A stretch of DNA of 64,000 nt from Bacteroidetes bacterium SB0662_bin_6. Its GTDB lineage: Bacteria > Bacteroidota > Rhodothermia > Rhodothermales > VXPQ01. The translations under genes were made by a program, and so were the position numbers. Where the stretch lies: contig VXPQ01000058.1 of the NCBI GenBank assembly GCA_009839485.1, positions 1 through 64,000 on the forward strand. The letters run 5' to 3'. Below the pieces are notes generated by a model. It was not told where the DNA came from. It did not search any database and saw only the letters and a list, made by a program, of their open reading frames with translations. Below, one piece after another: positions 39,835-48,286 of this stretch (position 1 is its first letter; each line of letters begins with the position of its first letter).

Positions 39835-40362
39835 TCAAAAGATGATGCCTAACCGTACAGGCAACAGAAAACCCAGTTTCTCGCTGCCGATGATAAGCGC
39901 CGGATTGATTTCGTAAAACACGGCGGATTCTCCAAATCCATGCGCACGCCCGAGCCCGATATGAATGGTAGGACCGCTCGTGTCCCTGTTGCCGGCAAGC
40001 GGCAGATAGCCGCCCATCCCAAGGAAAATATACCCTGCGCGCAGCCGGGTCGGCGGCGGAGTGATAATAAGGGATATCTGCGGTTCGAAAAGATAATCGG
40101 CGCCGCGCCATCCTTCGAGTACGAACCCCGTGAAACCGAGATCCAGCCCAGTGGAAATGTTCGCGTTGATCGGCATGGAAGCCCGCCCCCGGATACCCAG
40201 GCCCACGCCCTGCGGGGTACTGTACAGGGCATTGATACTCATTCCGTAACGGGGGGACTTTGCCGGAGCCGGATCCGCATCCTGCGCACAAGCGCGCGGA
40301 GCGGCGATCAGTACGGAAACCGCACAAACGGCAAGGACAAACAGGAAACGAACTATCTTCAT
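39835..40362 (-). CDS. Small outer-membrane beta-barrel protein
   Basis: 175 residues with a signal peptide (RFLFVLAVCAVSVLIAAPRACAQ) and about eight short amphipathic strands rich in Gly and aromatic residues, such as VGLGIRGRASMPINANISTG, ending FLLPVRLGIIF with a terminal Phe as is common in barrels. Size and pattern fit a small OmpA- or OmpW-like porin-fold protein, but no family was firmly recognised. It stops one base before hemW starts, so the two are probably co-transcribed. It is divergent from etfB. Confidence 0.7.
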   Translation of the reverse strand: MKIVRFLFVLAVCAVSVLIAAPRACAQDADPAPAKSPRYGMSINALYSTPQGVGLGIRGRASMPINANISTGLDLGFTGFVLEGWRGADYLFEPQISLIITPPPTRLRAGYIFLGMGGYLPLAGNRDTSGPTIHIGLGRAHGFGESAVFYEINPALIIGSEKLGFLLPVRLGIIF

Positions 40363-40456
40363 GGTCGGGTTGTGTCAGGGGCTGCATGAACAGGCATGGT
40401 ACGAACACGGGGCCATTCGTGTCGTTCATGGTTTTATTGGTCAAAAGATAGCGGAT

Positions 40457-41254
40457 ATGAAGTTTATTGTTTGCGTCAAACAGGTGCCCGATGTGACGTC
40501 CCCACTGCGCCTGCAGGAAGGGCGCATCGATACGAGCGCCGGACGCATGGTGCTGAATGCGTATGACGCCTCGGCGGCGGAAGGCGCCATCGCCTTTACC
40601 GAAAAATACGGCGGCGAAGTACACGCCGTGTTGATAGGTCCGCCCGAGGCGCAGGAAGCGTTGCGCAAGGTGCTTGCGATGGGAGCCGCATCCGCAGTGC
40701 ATATCCAGGTCAAGGACCGTGCGACGCCCCCCGAGGCTGTGCCGGACACCCTTCCTGACGCACAGGCCTGTGCACGGCTTCTTGCGGACCACTTCAGTAA
40801 GGAGACGTTCGACGTCATCGCGTGCGGCAAGCAGGCGCAGGACACCGATGCAGGGTTGACCCCCGCCATGCTCGCCGAATTACTGGGGCTTCCCTTCATC
40901 GGAAATGTCATTGCGCTGGAGAGGGACGGAGATGAACGCGGCGGAAAAGGTCTCCTTGTAACCAGGCAAGGAGACGCAAACCAGGAAATTACGCGTATAG
41001 AGACGCCCTGCATAGTGTCCTGCTCCAACAATATGTGTGATCCGCGCATTCCGAATATAAAGGGAATCATGGGAGCGCGGAAGAAGCCGATCGATGTAAA
41101 AATTGTCTCGCTGCCTGCCGGAATCCCCCGAGTGCAGGTGCAGCGCTACGACGCGATGCCCGGTCGCCCGGAGGTCCGCATGCTGGAAGAAGGGTGGGAT
41201 GAAGCAATCGAGGTCCTTGTACCTTTCGTAAAAAGCGGCCCGCCCGCAGCATAA
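40457..41254 (+). CDS. etfB: Electron transfer flavoprotein beta subunit
   Basis: About 265 residues opening FIVCVKQVPDVTSPL, the usual EtfB start, with NAYDASAAEGAIAFTEKYGG, the AMP-binding ACGKQAQDTDAGLTPAMLAE and a C-terminal GARKKPIDVKIVSL recognition loop region. With EtfA it carries electrons from acyl-CoA dehydrogenases to the quinone pool. The ATG at 40457 gives the canonical N-terminus; 32 upstream in-frame codons are unlikely. The gene ends two bases before etfA, so the two are coupled. Confidence 0.95.
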   Translation: MKFIVCVKQVPDVTSPLRLQEGRIDTSAGRMVLNAYDASAAEGAIAFTEKYGGEVHAVLIGPPEAQEALRKVLAMGAASAVHIQVKDRATPPEAVPDTLPDAQACARLLADHFSKETFDVIACGKQAQDTDAGLTPAMLAELLGLPFIGNVIALERDGDERGGKGLLVTRQGDANQEITRIETPCIVSCSNNMCDPRIPNIKGIMGARKKPIDVKIVSLPAGIPRVQVQRYDAMPGRPEVRMLEEGWDEAIEVLVPFVKSGPPAA

Positions 41255-41255
41255 G

Positions 41256-42260
41256 ATGGCGCGCCTGCTCACCTTTGCTGAAATCCGCGCCGGCCGCATC
41301 ACGCGCCTGTCGCTGGAAGCGCTCTCGCGCTGCCGGGAAATCGCCGGGAAACGTCATGGAAGTACGGTAGCTGCTGCCGTCATGTCCGATAATCCCGGTG
41401 CGTATTTCGAGGAATTGGCCCGTTACGGAGTAGAGGAGGTGTTCGCCGTAACCGATACGGCATTTGCATCTCCACCCGGAATGCCCCTGAGTGCGCCTCT
41501 GACCGCGGCGCTCGCCGGCATTATCGGACAGGCTGCCCCTGATGTGGTCGTGCTTCCTTCCGAGGAAAGCGTGAAGGAAATCCTGGGGGCGCTGGCTGTA
41601 CGGATTTCTGCACCGGCGCTTCCTGATGTATCCGGCTTCGACGTACTTGATGGTGCGGTTACGGCGCAACGCCCCGTATTCACCGCCGGTTTCATAGCTC
41701 ATGTTCGGGCAGAAGGCAGCCCCGTGCTGGTATCGCTGCGGGCCGGTTCGTACGCCGCCTCCGAGAAGTCTGAGCCCTCCTCCCAGCACGTCCGGAATGT
41801 CCCGTTCGCATTCGATGAGAAGGTTTCCGGGAAAACATTACGCGAGGTAGTAAAAGCAGCTTCCGGGGGGATTGACTTGTCGGAAGCATCCGTGGTGGTG
41901 GCCGCGGGGCGCGGGGTGCGCGACAAGGAAGGCAAACGGCTGGTCGAAGAACTTGCGGCGCTTTTGGGAGCAGCAATCGGCGCGTCGCGAGGCGCCATCG
42001 AGGCCGGACTTTTTCCACCCTCGTCCCTGATCGGACAAACCGGAAAAACCGTTTCTCCGGACGTGTACATTGCGGTTGGCATCTCAGGAGCCCTGCAACA
42101 TGTGGCAGGGATGTCCGGCAGCCGAGCCGTGATCGCCATTAACAAGGACGCCGACGCACCCGTTTTTCGTCATGCGACCTATGGAATTACAGGTGATCTG
42201 TATGAGGTACTGCCCGCCTTTATCGAGGCACTGAAGAAAAAATCCTCAACGGCCAACTAG
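41256..42260 (+). CDS. etfA: Electron transfer flavoprotein alpha subunit
   Basis: 334 residues: an N-terminal domain (RAGRITRLSLEALSRCREIA) and the C-terminal FAD domain with VVVAAGRGVRDKEGKRLVEE, GASRGAIEAGLFP, IGQTGKTVSPDVYIAVGISG and INKDADAPVFRHATYGITGD, which hold the FAD. It forms the heterodimer with EtfB. Its TAG stop at 42258-42260 lies inside repeat B5. It is the natural electron acceptor for the GcdH-like dehydrogenase in this window. Confidence 0.95.
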   Translation: MARLLTFAEIRAGRITRLSLEALSRCREIAGKRHGSTVAAAVMSDNPGAYFEELARYGVEEVFAVTDTAFASPPGMPLSAPLTAALAGIIGQAAPDVVVLPSEESVKEILGALAVRISAPALPDVSGFDVLDGAVTAQRPVFTAGFIAHVRAEGSPVLVSLRAGSYAASEKSEPSSQHVRNVPFAFDEKVSGKTLREVVKAASGGIDLSEASVVVAAGRGVRDKEGKRLVEELAALLGAAIGASRGAIEAGLFPPSSLIGQTGKTVSPDVYIAVGISGALQHVAGMSGSRAVIAINKDADAPVFRHATYGITGDLYEVLPAFIEALKKKSSTAN

Positions 42261-42280
42261 GGCCTTTTAATACTATGCAG
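42257..42280 (+). repeat. Family B dispersed repeat, copy B5 (diverged)
   Basis: CTAGGGCCTTTTAATACTAT followed by GCAG matches the B core with several substitutions. It starts at the TAG stop codon of etfA. Confidence 0.55.
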
Positions 42281-42300
42281 GATAATCGTCATTCATACGC

Positions 42301-42325
42301 ACTCCATCAGGAAGCGTCATGGAGT
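42301..42325. terminator. Possible hairpin downstream of etfBA
   Basis: ACTCCAT and ATGGAGT are separated by 11 bases, giving a seven-base-pair stem between the convergent etfA and a small minus-strand gene. No T-tract follows. Confidence 0.3.
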
Positions 42326-42371
42326 CGAGCGGTCGACACAGAAAGGATCCGCAAAAACCAATCCCGCACTA

Positions 42372-42662
42372 TCAGGAAGCAAGAAAGATAAATCCCGTAA
42401 AGGTGCCCTCTTTACCGGTTGATGCAGTCTTGAGCACATATTTGTCTTCAAATTTTTTCCGGAGATATGTACGCAACGGCTGCACCTCTTTCTTCTCCAG
42501 TTTGACCTTGAGCACCGTGTCCCCCGTCAGGCGTTCCGCAGCACGCCCGATGGAATCATACTTGGAAGAACGGCCCTTCCTCGTGGCGCGGGACATTTCT
42601 GCCTTTGCCTGTTCGGAAGATAGAACCTCGACGGAAAATTGGCCGGCTTTTTTCTTTGCCAT
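42372..42662 (-). CDS. Small basic protein, paralog of the gene at 43069
   Basis: 96 residues. The central block GRSSKYDSIGRAAERLTGDT then VLKVKLEKKEVQPLRTYLRK lines up with GRSSKFDPLVKHIEGLSGND and VLRIEALSVTDVTNLRGYVA in the divergent gene at 43069. Both have an acidic/basic helix before GRSSK and a final beta-like strand. The protein is rich in Lys and could bind nucleic acid or join oligomers. I do not recognise a named family. It has its own upstream region shared with its paralog. Confidence 0.7.
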   Translation of the reverse strand: MAKKKAGQFSVEVLSSEQAKAEMSRATRKGRSSKYDSIGRAAERLTGDTVLKVKLEKKEVQPLRTYLRKKFEDKYVLKTASTGKEGTFTGFIFLAS

Positions 42663-43068
42663 TGTGCAGTATGCAGGTTGGTTGGGGGTTGGCGATACAG
42701 TGCGGACAGGATACTCTGATTAAGTCCTACAAAAAAACGGGGCGACGCTAAGAAGCTACCTGCATACGCAGAATCCATCTTAATTGGTAACATCCCTCCG
42801 TGGTTTATGAGTATAGGTAACGAAATACAAATACACAAGGCAAGAAATCATCGACTACAACAAATAATTTGGATTATTTCGGAATGCACGAATGCTCTTC
42901 GTTCTTGCACTGCGTACTTTACATACCTATATTATCGGAAAAGAAGCGGTGGTTTGACGCATTTTCGATGCGCGATAAGGCAGCGGAATTGTTCTGTCAA
43001 GACTATTTACGCTCATTTAGCCGCTTCCTGGATTCGCATGTTCCTTATGATTACACCGGCCATCTCCT
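42663..43068. other. AT-rich divergent intergenic region between the small paralogs
   Basis: About 406 bases, clearly more AT-rich than the neighbours from about 42770 onward. It carries family A half-site A5 at 42709. Short open frames at 42807-43193 and 42869-43072 are unconvincing. It probably holds promoters for both small genes, but no consensus element was convincing. Confidence 0.55.
42709..42727 (+). repeat. Family A half-site, copy A5
   Basis: GGATACTCTGATTAAGTCC is identical to the left arm of the family A reverse-orientation consensus (as in A1). The right arm is not recognisable downstream. It lies 47 bases upstream of the start of the small minus-strand gene ending at 42372. Confidence 0.7.
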
Positions 43069-43371
43069 ATGACATTCTATACAACAACCATGTACAAGGA
43101 CGAAGCCGACGCGCTTCTGAGCAAACTCCGTTCCAGGGCCGATTCAGGCCGGGGGCGCAGTTCCAAATTCGATCCGCTCGTAAAGCATATTGAAGGGTTA
43201 TCAGGAAACGATGTGCTGCGCATAGAGGCCCTATCCGTAACGGACGTAACGAATCTGCGGGGCTATGTAGCGCGCAACGTCAAAGGAGGTAAGCACCTGA
43301 AGATCCAATCCCGCCGGCTGCGCGGTTCAGACGCGAAGAAATTCCGCGTGTACGTTTCCCGCGTAAAATAG
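43069..43371 (+). CDS. Small basic protein, paralog of the gene at 42372
   Basis: 100 residues with ADALLSKLRSRADSG, then GRSSKFDPLVKHIEGLSGND, VTNLRGYVARNVKGGKHLKI and a basic C-terminus ending KKFRVYVSRVK. The GRSSK(F/Y)D, L(S/T)G and LRxY positions are shared with the protein encoded at 42372-42662. The shared predicted order is helix, GRSSK loop, helix, strand, helix, strand. Function is unknown. An alternative start is the ATG at 43090. It is followed closely by the DUF192 lipoprotein gene. Confidence 0.7.
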   Translation: MTFYTTTMYKDEADALLSKLRSRADSGRGRSSKFDPLVKHIEGLSGNDVLRIEALSVTDVTNLRGYVARNVKGGKHLKIQSRRLRGSDAKKFRVYVSRVK

Positions 43372-43396
43372 AAATAACATTTCGCAGATTGTGTCG

Positions 43397-43906
43397 ATGA
43401 CACGATATATTTGCTTCTTTCTGCTGGCCGTAACGATCGCGGCCTGCGGCAATGAGTCGTCTTCCCGCGCCACAGAATACGCGGAAGAAAACTTCCCTTC
43501 CATCCCGTTCCGGGATGACGGCGACCTGACGTTTTTTCGAGGCGGGGAAGAGGTGGTCACCATCGACATAGAAATCGCCGAATCGGACTCCGCACGTATA
43601 CGAGGGCTTATGCAACGGCCTTCCCTGCCCGAAAAGAGCGGCATGCTCTTTCTTTTCGAACGGGAAACCATGCAGATTTTTCACATGTCGAACACGCCGC
43701 TCGCACTGGACTTGCTGTTCACAGGAAGCGACTCGACGGTGGTCGATATCGATAAATACAATCGCCCCTTTACATCCGACCTCATTCGCTCGGACGTTCC
43801 GGCACAATATGTAATCGAGGTGCCGGCAGGGTTTGCGGATCGCTACGGCCTCGTGGAAGGGGAACGCGTGCATTGGATTCGACACGATGCGGAAACCGGC
43901 TTGTAG
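43397..43906 (+). CDS. DUF192-family lipoprotein
   Basis: About 169 residues. The signal sequence YICFFLLAVTIAACG carries a lipobox Cys near residue 17. The rest is the DUF192 fold, with VTIDIEIAESDSARIRGLMQ, RPSLPEKSGMLFLFE, and MSNTPLALDLLF and VIEVPAGFADRYGLVEGERV. DUF192 proteins are small extracytoplasmic proteins of uncertain function. The ATG at 43397 is preferred to an upstream GTG at 43391. The gene lies 25 bases after the small paralog and is convergent with the A-type carrier gene. Confidence 0.85.
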   Translation: MTRYICFFLLAVTIAACGNESSSRATEYAEENFPSIPFRDDGDLTFFRGGEEVVTIDIEIAESDSARIRGLMQRPSLPEKSGMLFLFERETMQIFHMSNTPLALDLLFTGSDSTVVDIDKYNRPFTSDLIRSDVPAQYVIEVPAGFADRYGLVEGERVHWIRHDAETGL

Positions 43907-43940
43907 CGAGATTATTCGCCGGCGCCTTTCACCCTATTGG

Positions 43941-43960
43941 CGGACTTGATCAGAGTATTT
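43941..43960 (-). repeat. Family A half-site, copy A6
   Basis: CGGACTTGATCAGAGTATTT corresponds to one family A arm with a changed end. It lies between convergent genes and touches the TAA stop codon of the A-type carrier gene at 43960-43962. Confidence 0.6.
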
Positions 43961-44295
43961 TATAATCCAAAACTTTCACCGCATGCACAGGTCCGGGCCG
44001 CTTGCGGATTGGTAAAATAAAATCCTTTTCCTTCGAGGCCGTCCGTAAAATCAAGCTCGGTGCCATCCAGACAAGCCGCGCTGCGCCGATCAAGGACGAC
44101 GGATAAGCCGTCCACCTCGATTACCTGGTCGCCTTGCTGCCGAACCGTATCCCAACCCAGATCGTACGTAAGTCCCGAGCACCCGCCCGGAACTACGGCA
44201 ACCCGCAGCATCGTTGCGGACAAGTCCACTCCCTCTCCTTCGGCTACGGTGAGGAGTTGTGTCAGGGCGCGCTCGGTAATGCGTACAGATTCCAT
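43960..44295 (-). CDS. A-type iron-sulfur carrier protein (SufA/ErpA/HesB family)
   Basis: About 111 residues with the three conserved cysteines of A-type carriers: one in VVPGGCSGLTYDLG and two in the C-terminal TCACGESF. The pattern RITERALTQLLTVAEGEG and GKGFYFTNPQA also fits. These proteins accept clusters from the SUF scaffold and pass them to apoproteins. The ATG at 44295 is chosen because the preceding in-frame residues are unusual. It is divergent from sufB; its context favours SufA, but ErpA is possible. Confidence 0.9.
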   Translation of the reverse strand: MESVRITERALTQLLTVAEGEGVDLSATMLRVAVVPGGCSGLTYDLGWDTVRQQGDQVIEVDGLSVVLDRRSAACLDGTELDFTDGLEGKGFYFTNPQAARTCACGESFGL

Positions 44296-44327
44296 GGAAA
44301 CGACGAATGCGATAAGCAGCAAGTCAC

Positions 44328-44374
44328 GTTAAGACGCTCTGATCAATTCCACTTTGATCAAAGCATCCGTTAAC
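44328..44374. repeat. Family A inverted repeat, copy A7
   Basis: GTTAAGACGCTCTGATCAA and TTTGATCAAAGCATCCGTTAAC form an inverted repeat around a six-base spacer. GTTAA occurs on both sides of the GACGCTCT...AGCATCC core, a possible short target duplication. The right flank GTTAACACT is also the centre of the family B core. It lies in the divergent region between the A-type carrier gene and sufB. Confidence 0.75.
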
Positions 44375-44479
44375 ACTCGGTGAAGACAGGAACGAAACGA
44401 ACCCTGTTCGGTTGCAAACGTACTTGTTTTTTCCCTGTTCTTGCGCGGTTCGCGCCCAACGATTTTTCTCTGCTGATCC

Positions 44480-45946
44480 ATGCCCACCACGCAAACAGAG
44501 TTTCTGCACGAAGTCGCTGCCGGTGAGTACAAATACGGCTGGGAAACGAACGTCGAGGCCGATACGATACCGAAAGGCCTTGACGAAGAGGTTATTCGTC
44601 TGATTTCCGCCAAGAAAGACGAGCCGGAGTGGCTGCTTGAATGGCGTTTGCGGGCATGGCGGCATTGGGAAAAACTGGCCTCCAATCCGGCGGAAAAATA
44701 CCCGCGCTGGCCGCATTTGAAGTATACGGCACCGGATTTCCGGAATATCACGTATTACTCGTCGCCGAGCAAGAAGCCGCGGTATGAAAGCCTCGACGAG
44801 GTCGATCCGGATTTGCTGGAAACGTTCGAGCGGCTGGGTATCCCGTTGGCCGAACAGGAAAAACTGGCCGGCGTAGCGGTGGATGCCGTCCTCGATAGCG
44901 TGTCTGTCCACACGACCTTCAAAGAGGAACTGGCCGAGCAGGGCATTATCTTCTGCTCGTTTGGAGAAGCCGTACAGGAGCATCCCGAACTGGTGCAGAA
45001 ATACATGGGGTCCGTGGTCCCGTACACGGATAACTTCTATGCCTCGCTGAACGCGGCAGTGTTCTCCGACGGTTCCTTTTGCTACATCCCGAAAGGCGTC
45101 CGCTGCCCCATGGAGCTTTCGACGTATTTCCGGATCAATCAGGCAGGTACGGGGCAATTCGAGCGTACGCTCATCGTGGCCGAAGAAGGCAGCTACGTAA
45201 GCTATCTCGAAGGTTGCACGGCCCCGATGCGCGACGAAAACCAGTTGCATGCCGCAGTCGTGGAAATCGTTGCCGAGGCCCACGCAGAAGTGAAATACTC
45301 GACCATTCAGAATTGGTATCCCGGCGACAATGAGGGGCGCGGGGGAGTGTTCAACTTTGTCACCAAGCGGGGTATCTGCAAGGGTGACCACGCAAAGATA
45401 TCCTGGACGCAGCTTGAAACCGGATCGGCCATCACATGGAAATATCCCAGCGTGATTCTGAAAGGAGACCGGTCTGTGGGAGAATTCTACTCGGTGGCTT
45501 TCACCAAAGGACGGCAGCAGGCCGATACGGGCACCAAGATGGTGCATCTGGGAAAAAATACGAAAAGCACCATTATCTCGAAGGGGATATCCGGGGGGCG
45601 CAGCAATAACTCCTACCGGGGGCTGGTAAAAATCAACAAGGGCGCCGAAAATGCGCGGAATTTCTCCCAATGCGACTCGATGCTGCTTGGAGATCGGTGC
45701 GGAGCGCATACCTTCCCCTATATAGAAATCAAAAATCCCTCGGCACAGGTGGAACATGAAGCCACCACCTCGAAAATAGGGGAAGACCAGATGTTCTACT
45801 GCTTCCAGCGGGGCATCGGAGAAGAAGCCGCCATCAAACTCATCGTCAATGGATTTTGCAAGGAAATTCTTGCAAAACTTCCCATGGAGTTTGCCGTAGA
45901 GGCGCAAAAACTGCTGGACATCGAGCTTGAAGGATCGGTAGGATAA
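44480..45946 (+). CDS. sufB: Fe-S cluster assembly scaffold protein SufB
   Basis: Core of the SufBC2D scaffold on which Fe-S clusters form. 488 residues, the usual length. Seen are [100 protein letters not shown] and the C-terminal [20 protein letters not shown]. It leads a sufB-C-D-S-E cluster; gaps are 84 bases to sufC and smaller afterwards. No IscR- or Fur-type regulator gene is present. Confidence 0.97.
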   Translation: MPTTQTEFLHEVAAGEYKYGWETNVEADTIPKGLDEEVIRLISAKKDEPEWLLEWRLRAWRHWEKLASNPAEKYPRWPHLKYTAPDFRNITYYSSPSKKPRYESLDEVDPDLLETFERLGIPLAEQEKLAGVAVDAVLDSVSVHTTFKEELAEQGIIFCSFGEAVQEHPELVQKYMGSVVPYTDNFYASLNAAVFSDGSFCYIPKGVRCPMELSTYFRINQAGTGQFERTLIVAEEGSYVSYLEGCTAPMRDENQLHAAVVEIVAEAHAEVKYSTIQNWYPGDNEGRGGVFNFVTKRGICKGDHAKISWTQLETGSAITWKYPSVILKGDRSVGEFYSVAFTKGRQQADTGTKMVHLGKNTKSTIISKGISGGRSNNSYRGLVKINKGAENARNFSQCDSMLLGDRCGAHTFPYIEIKNPSAQVEHEATTSKIGEDQMFYCFQRGIGEEAAIKLIVNGFCKEILAKLPMEFAVEAQKLLDIELEGSVG

Positions 45947-46030
45947 GCAATGCCTGCGCGGTGATTCTTCCTGCATGACGCCCGCCCCCTTTCATACATA
46001 AGATGCGCGAAACGCGGAAATCATTCAAAC

Positions 46031-46792
46031 ATGGCAATTCTTCAAATCAATAATCTGCATGCCCGAATCGAGGAGCAGAACATCCTCAAGGGGGTCGATC
46101 TGACGGTCGCCGCAGGCGAAGTGCATGCAATCATGGGGCCGAACGGGTCGGGAAAAAGTACGCTCGCGTCTGTGCTTGCCGGACGAGAAGAATTCGAGGT
46201 GACGGACGGGAACGTCCTGTACCAGGGGCAAGACCTGCTGGAGATGGAGCCTGACGAACGCGCCCTCGAGGGGGTTTTTCTGGCCTTTCAATATCCGGTC
46301 GAATTGCCGGGGGTCAGCATGAATAACTTCCTGCGGCAGGCGCTCAACCAGCAGCGGGAATACCGTGGGGAAGAACCGCTTTCGGCAGGCGCGTTCCTGA
46401 AGCAAATGAAAGAATGCGCCGCCCTCGTAGACCTGGACCCGCAACTCATGAGCCGTTCAGTAAACGACGGTTTTTCGGGTGGGGAGAAAAAACGAAACGA
46501 GATTTTCCAACTCGCCATGCTCGCACCGCGTCTCGCGATCATGGATGAAACGGATTCGGGACTGGATATCGATGCATTGCGGACCGTTGCGGACGGCGTC
46601 AATGCGCTCCGGCGCAGCGACCGGTCCTTTGTCGTCATTACCCATTACCAGCGGCTTCTCAATTACATCATTCCCGATGCGGTTCATGTGATGGTGGATG
46701 GCCGAATCGTCCGGTCCGGAGGCAAGGAGCTCGCCCTTGATCTGGAGGAAAAAGGGTACGACTGGATTCGGGAAGAAACCGTGGCGGTATAG
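46031..46792 (+). CDS. sufC: Fe-S cluster assembly ATPase SufC
   Basis: ABC-type ATPase that drives conformational change in the SufBC2D complex. 253 residues: Walker A MGPNGSGKSTLASVLAG, Q-loop ALEGVFLAFQYPVELPGVSM, signature FSGGEKKRNEIFQLA, Walker B LAIMDETDSGLDIDAL and a C-terminal YDWIREETVAV. The signature SGGEKKRNE and the ETDSGLD Walker B are characteristic of SufC rather than transport ATPases. It is the second gene of the suf cluster. Confidence 0.97.
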   Translation: MAILQINNLHARIEEQNILKGVDLTVAAGEVHAIMGPNGSGKSTLASVLAGREEFEVTDGNVLYQGQDLLEMEPDERALEGVFLAFQYPVELPGVSMNNFLRQALNQQREYRGEEPLSAGAFLKQMKECAALVDLDPQLMSRSVNDGFSGGEKKRNEIFQLAMLAPRLAIMDETDSGLDIDALRTVADGVNALRRSDRSFVVITHYQRLLNYIIPDAVHVMVDGRIVRSGGKELALDLEEKGYDWIREETVAV

Positions 46793-46832
46793 CTCCGGCA
46801 ACCGATCGTACACATTTTGACAGGTTGCTACT

Positions 46833-48191
46833 ATGTCGAATTCCCGTAAAATCACATCCCTTGAAGCATCGTTCGTGGATGCATTCGAAGCATATGCAGG
46901 TCCTGCGCCGCCGGGAAATGCATCGGTGGCTGTAAACGGCCTGGCGCCCCTCAATGCCATGCAGGGGTTCCAGCGACGGGCTATTGAGCGCTTTCAGGAA
47001 TTGGGCATTCCCTCCCGGAAGAACGAAGCCTGGAAGTATACGCACATTCCGGAGGTGCTTGCTCGCGGCTTTGCCGTATCTGCCGGAGATTCAACGCCCG
47101 ATCCCGAGGCCGCTGAAACCGTGCAGTGCGCGCTCGCCGGGCTCGATGCACATATCGTCGTACTCGTCAATGGGCGTTTTGCTGGCGAACATGCCCTTAT
47201 CGGCAACCTCCCGGAGGGTGTTGCGATCAGCGGACTGGGAACGGCTGCATCCACGCACCCGGATATCCTGCGCAGGCATTTCGGGCACTACGCGGCCTGG
47301 GAAGAGGAAAGCTTTACCGCGCTCAACACAGCGTTCGCGAGCGATGGACTTTTCATATATGTCCCCAAAGGAAAGATCATCGAAAAACCAATCCACGTAA
47401 TCAATCTGCAGAAGACGAACGAGCGCCTGTTCCTGCAGCCCCGCCACCTGCTCGTATTCGAGGAAAACGCGCAAGCGAAGATTATCGACACCTCCTGCAC
47501 CCTCACCAGCGAAGCAACCTTCACGAATGTCGTCACCGAGGCATTCGTCGGCGAGCGGGCCATGGTGGAAATGTATCTCGTGCAGGATCCGGGCAATGAC
47601 AATGCCGTCGTTTCGACCACGCATGTCTACCAGGAAACGGCAAGTACCTTCACGGCAACGACCGTAACGCTTACCGGCGCCGTGGTCCGGAACAATCTGA
47701 ATGTGCTGCCCAATGCCCCGCATTGCGAAACGCACCTGTATGGCCTGTTCCTGCCCGGCGGCAACACGCAAGTGGACAACCGTACCCTCGTGGATCATGC
47801 CCAGCCGGACTGCGTCAGCAACGAACTATACAAGGGTATCCTGAATGACCGCGCTTCCGGCGTATTCAATGGCAAGGTCTTCGTGCGGCAGGACGCACAG
47901 CGCATCAATGCCTTTCAGGAAAACAAAACCATCGTGCTCACAAACGAGGCCACGATGAACGCCAAACCGGAACTGGAGATTTACGCGGATGACGTAAAAT
48001 GCAGCCACGGCGCCACCACGGGCCAACTTGATCCCGAAGCCTTGTTTTACCTGCGTTCCCGGGGAATGACCAAACAACAGGCGCAGGGCCTCCTGCTGCA
48101 TGCGTTTGCGGGAGATATTCTTGACCGCATATCCATCGAGCCGCTTCGCAGAATGCTCGACCAACGCGTTACCCGCCTTTTTGGCGAATAA
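46833..48191 (+). CDS. sufD: Fe-S cluster assembly protein SufD
   Basis: Third part of the scaffold complex, partner of SufB and SufC. 452 residues: variable N-terminus with RAIERFQELGIPSRKNEAWK and YTHIPEVLARG, then the SufBD right-handed beta-helix (VYQETASTFTATTVTLTGAV, CETHLYGLFLPGGNTQVDNR) and the C-terminal KCSHGATTGQLDPEALFYLR with the conserved His, plus SRGMTKQQAQGLLLHAFAGD. Spacing to sufC is 40 bases. SufD is diverged from SufB, with which it shares the fold. Confidence 0.96.
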   Translation: MSNSRKITSLEASFVDAFEAYAGPAPPGNASVAVNGLAPLNAMQGFQRRAIERFQELGIPSRKNEAWKYTHIPEVLARGFAVSAGDSTPDPEAAETVQCALAGLDAHIVVLVNGRFAGEHALIGNLPEGVAISGLGTAASTHPDILRRHFGHYAAWEEESFTALNTAFASDGLFIYVPKGKIIEKPIHVINLQKTNERLFLQPRHLLVFEENAQAKIIDTSCTLTSEATFTNVVTEAFVGERAMVEMYLVQDPGNDNAVVSTTHVYQETASTFTATTVTLTGAVVRNNLNVLPNAPHCETHLYGLFLPGGNTQVDNRTLVDHAQPDCVSNELYKGILNDRASGVFNGKVFVRQDAQRINAFQENKTIVLTNEATMNAKPELEIYADDVKCSHGATTGQLDPEALFYLRSRGMTKQQAQGLLLHAFAGDILDRISIEPLRRMLDQRVTRLFGE

Positions 48192-48286
48192 TGCGGGGAA
48201 ATCCGGACGTATACCGGGTTGCCAGACACCGTGTATTCGTCGCCATTTTGTAAACCGGCCTTGTCCATAAGACGAAAGCGGCATCC

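Noticed and set aside
42807-43193. Small open frames in the AT-rich gap between the paralogous small genes
   Set aside because: No recognisable domain or clear ribosome-binding site, and partial overlap with the better-supported gene at 43069.
44324-45976. 550-codon antisense frame opposite sufB
   Set aside because: Mirrors sufB codon use; its residues do not resemble any protein and sufB is certain.
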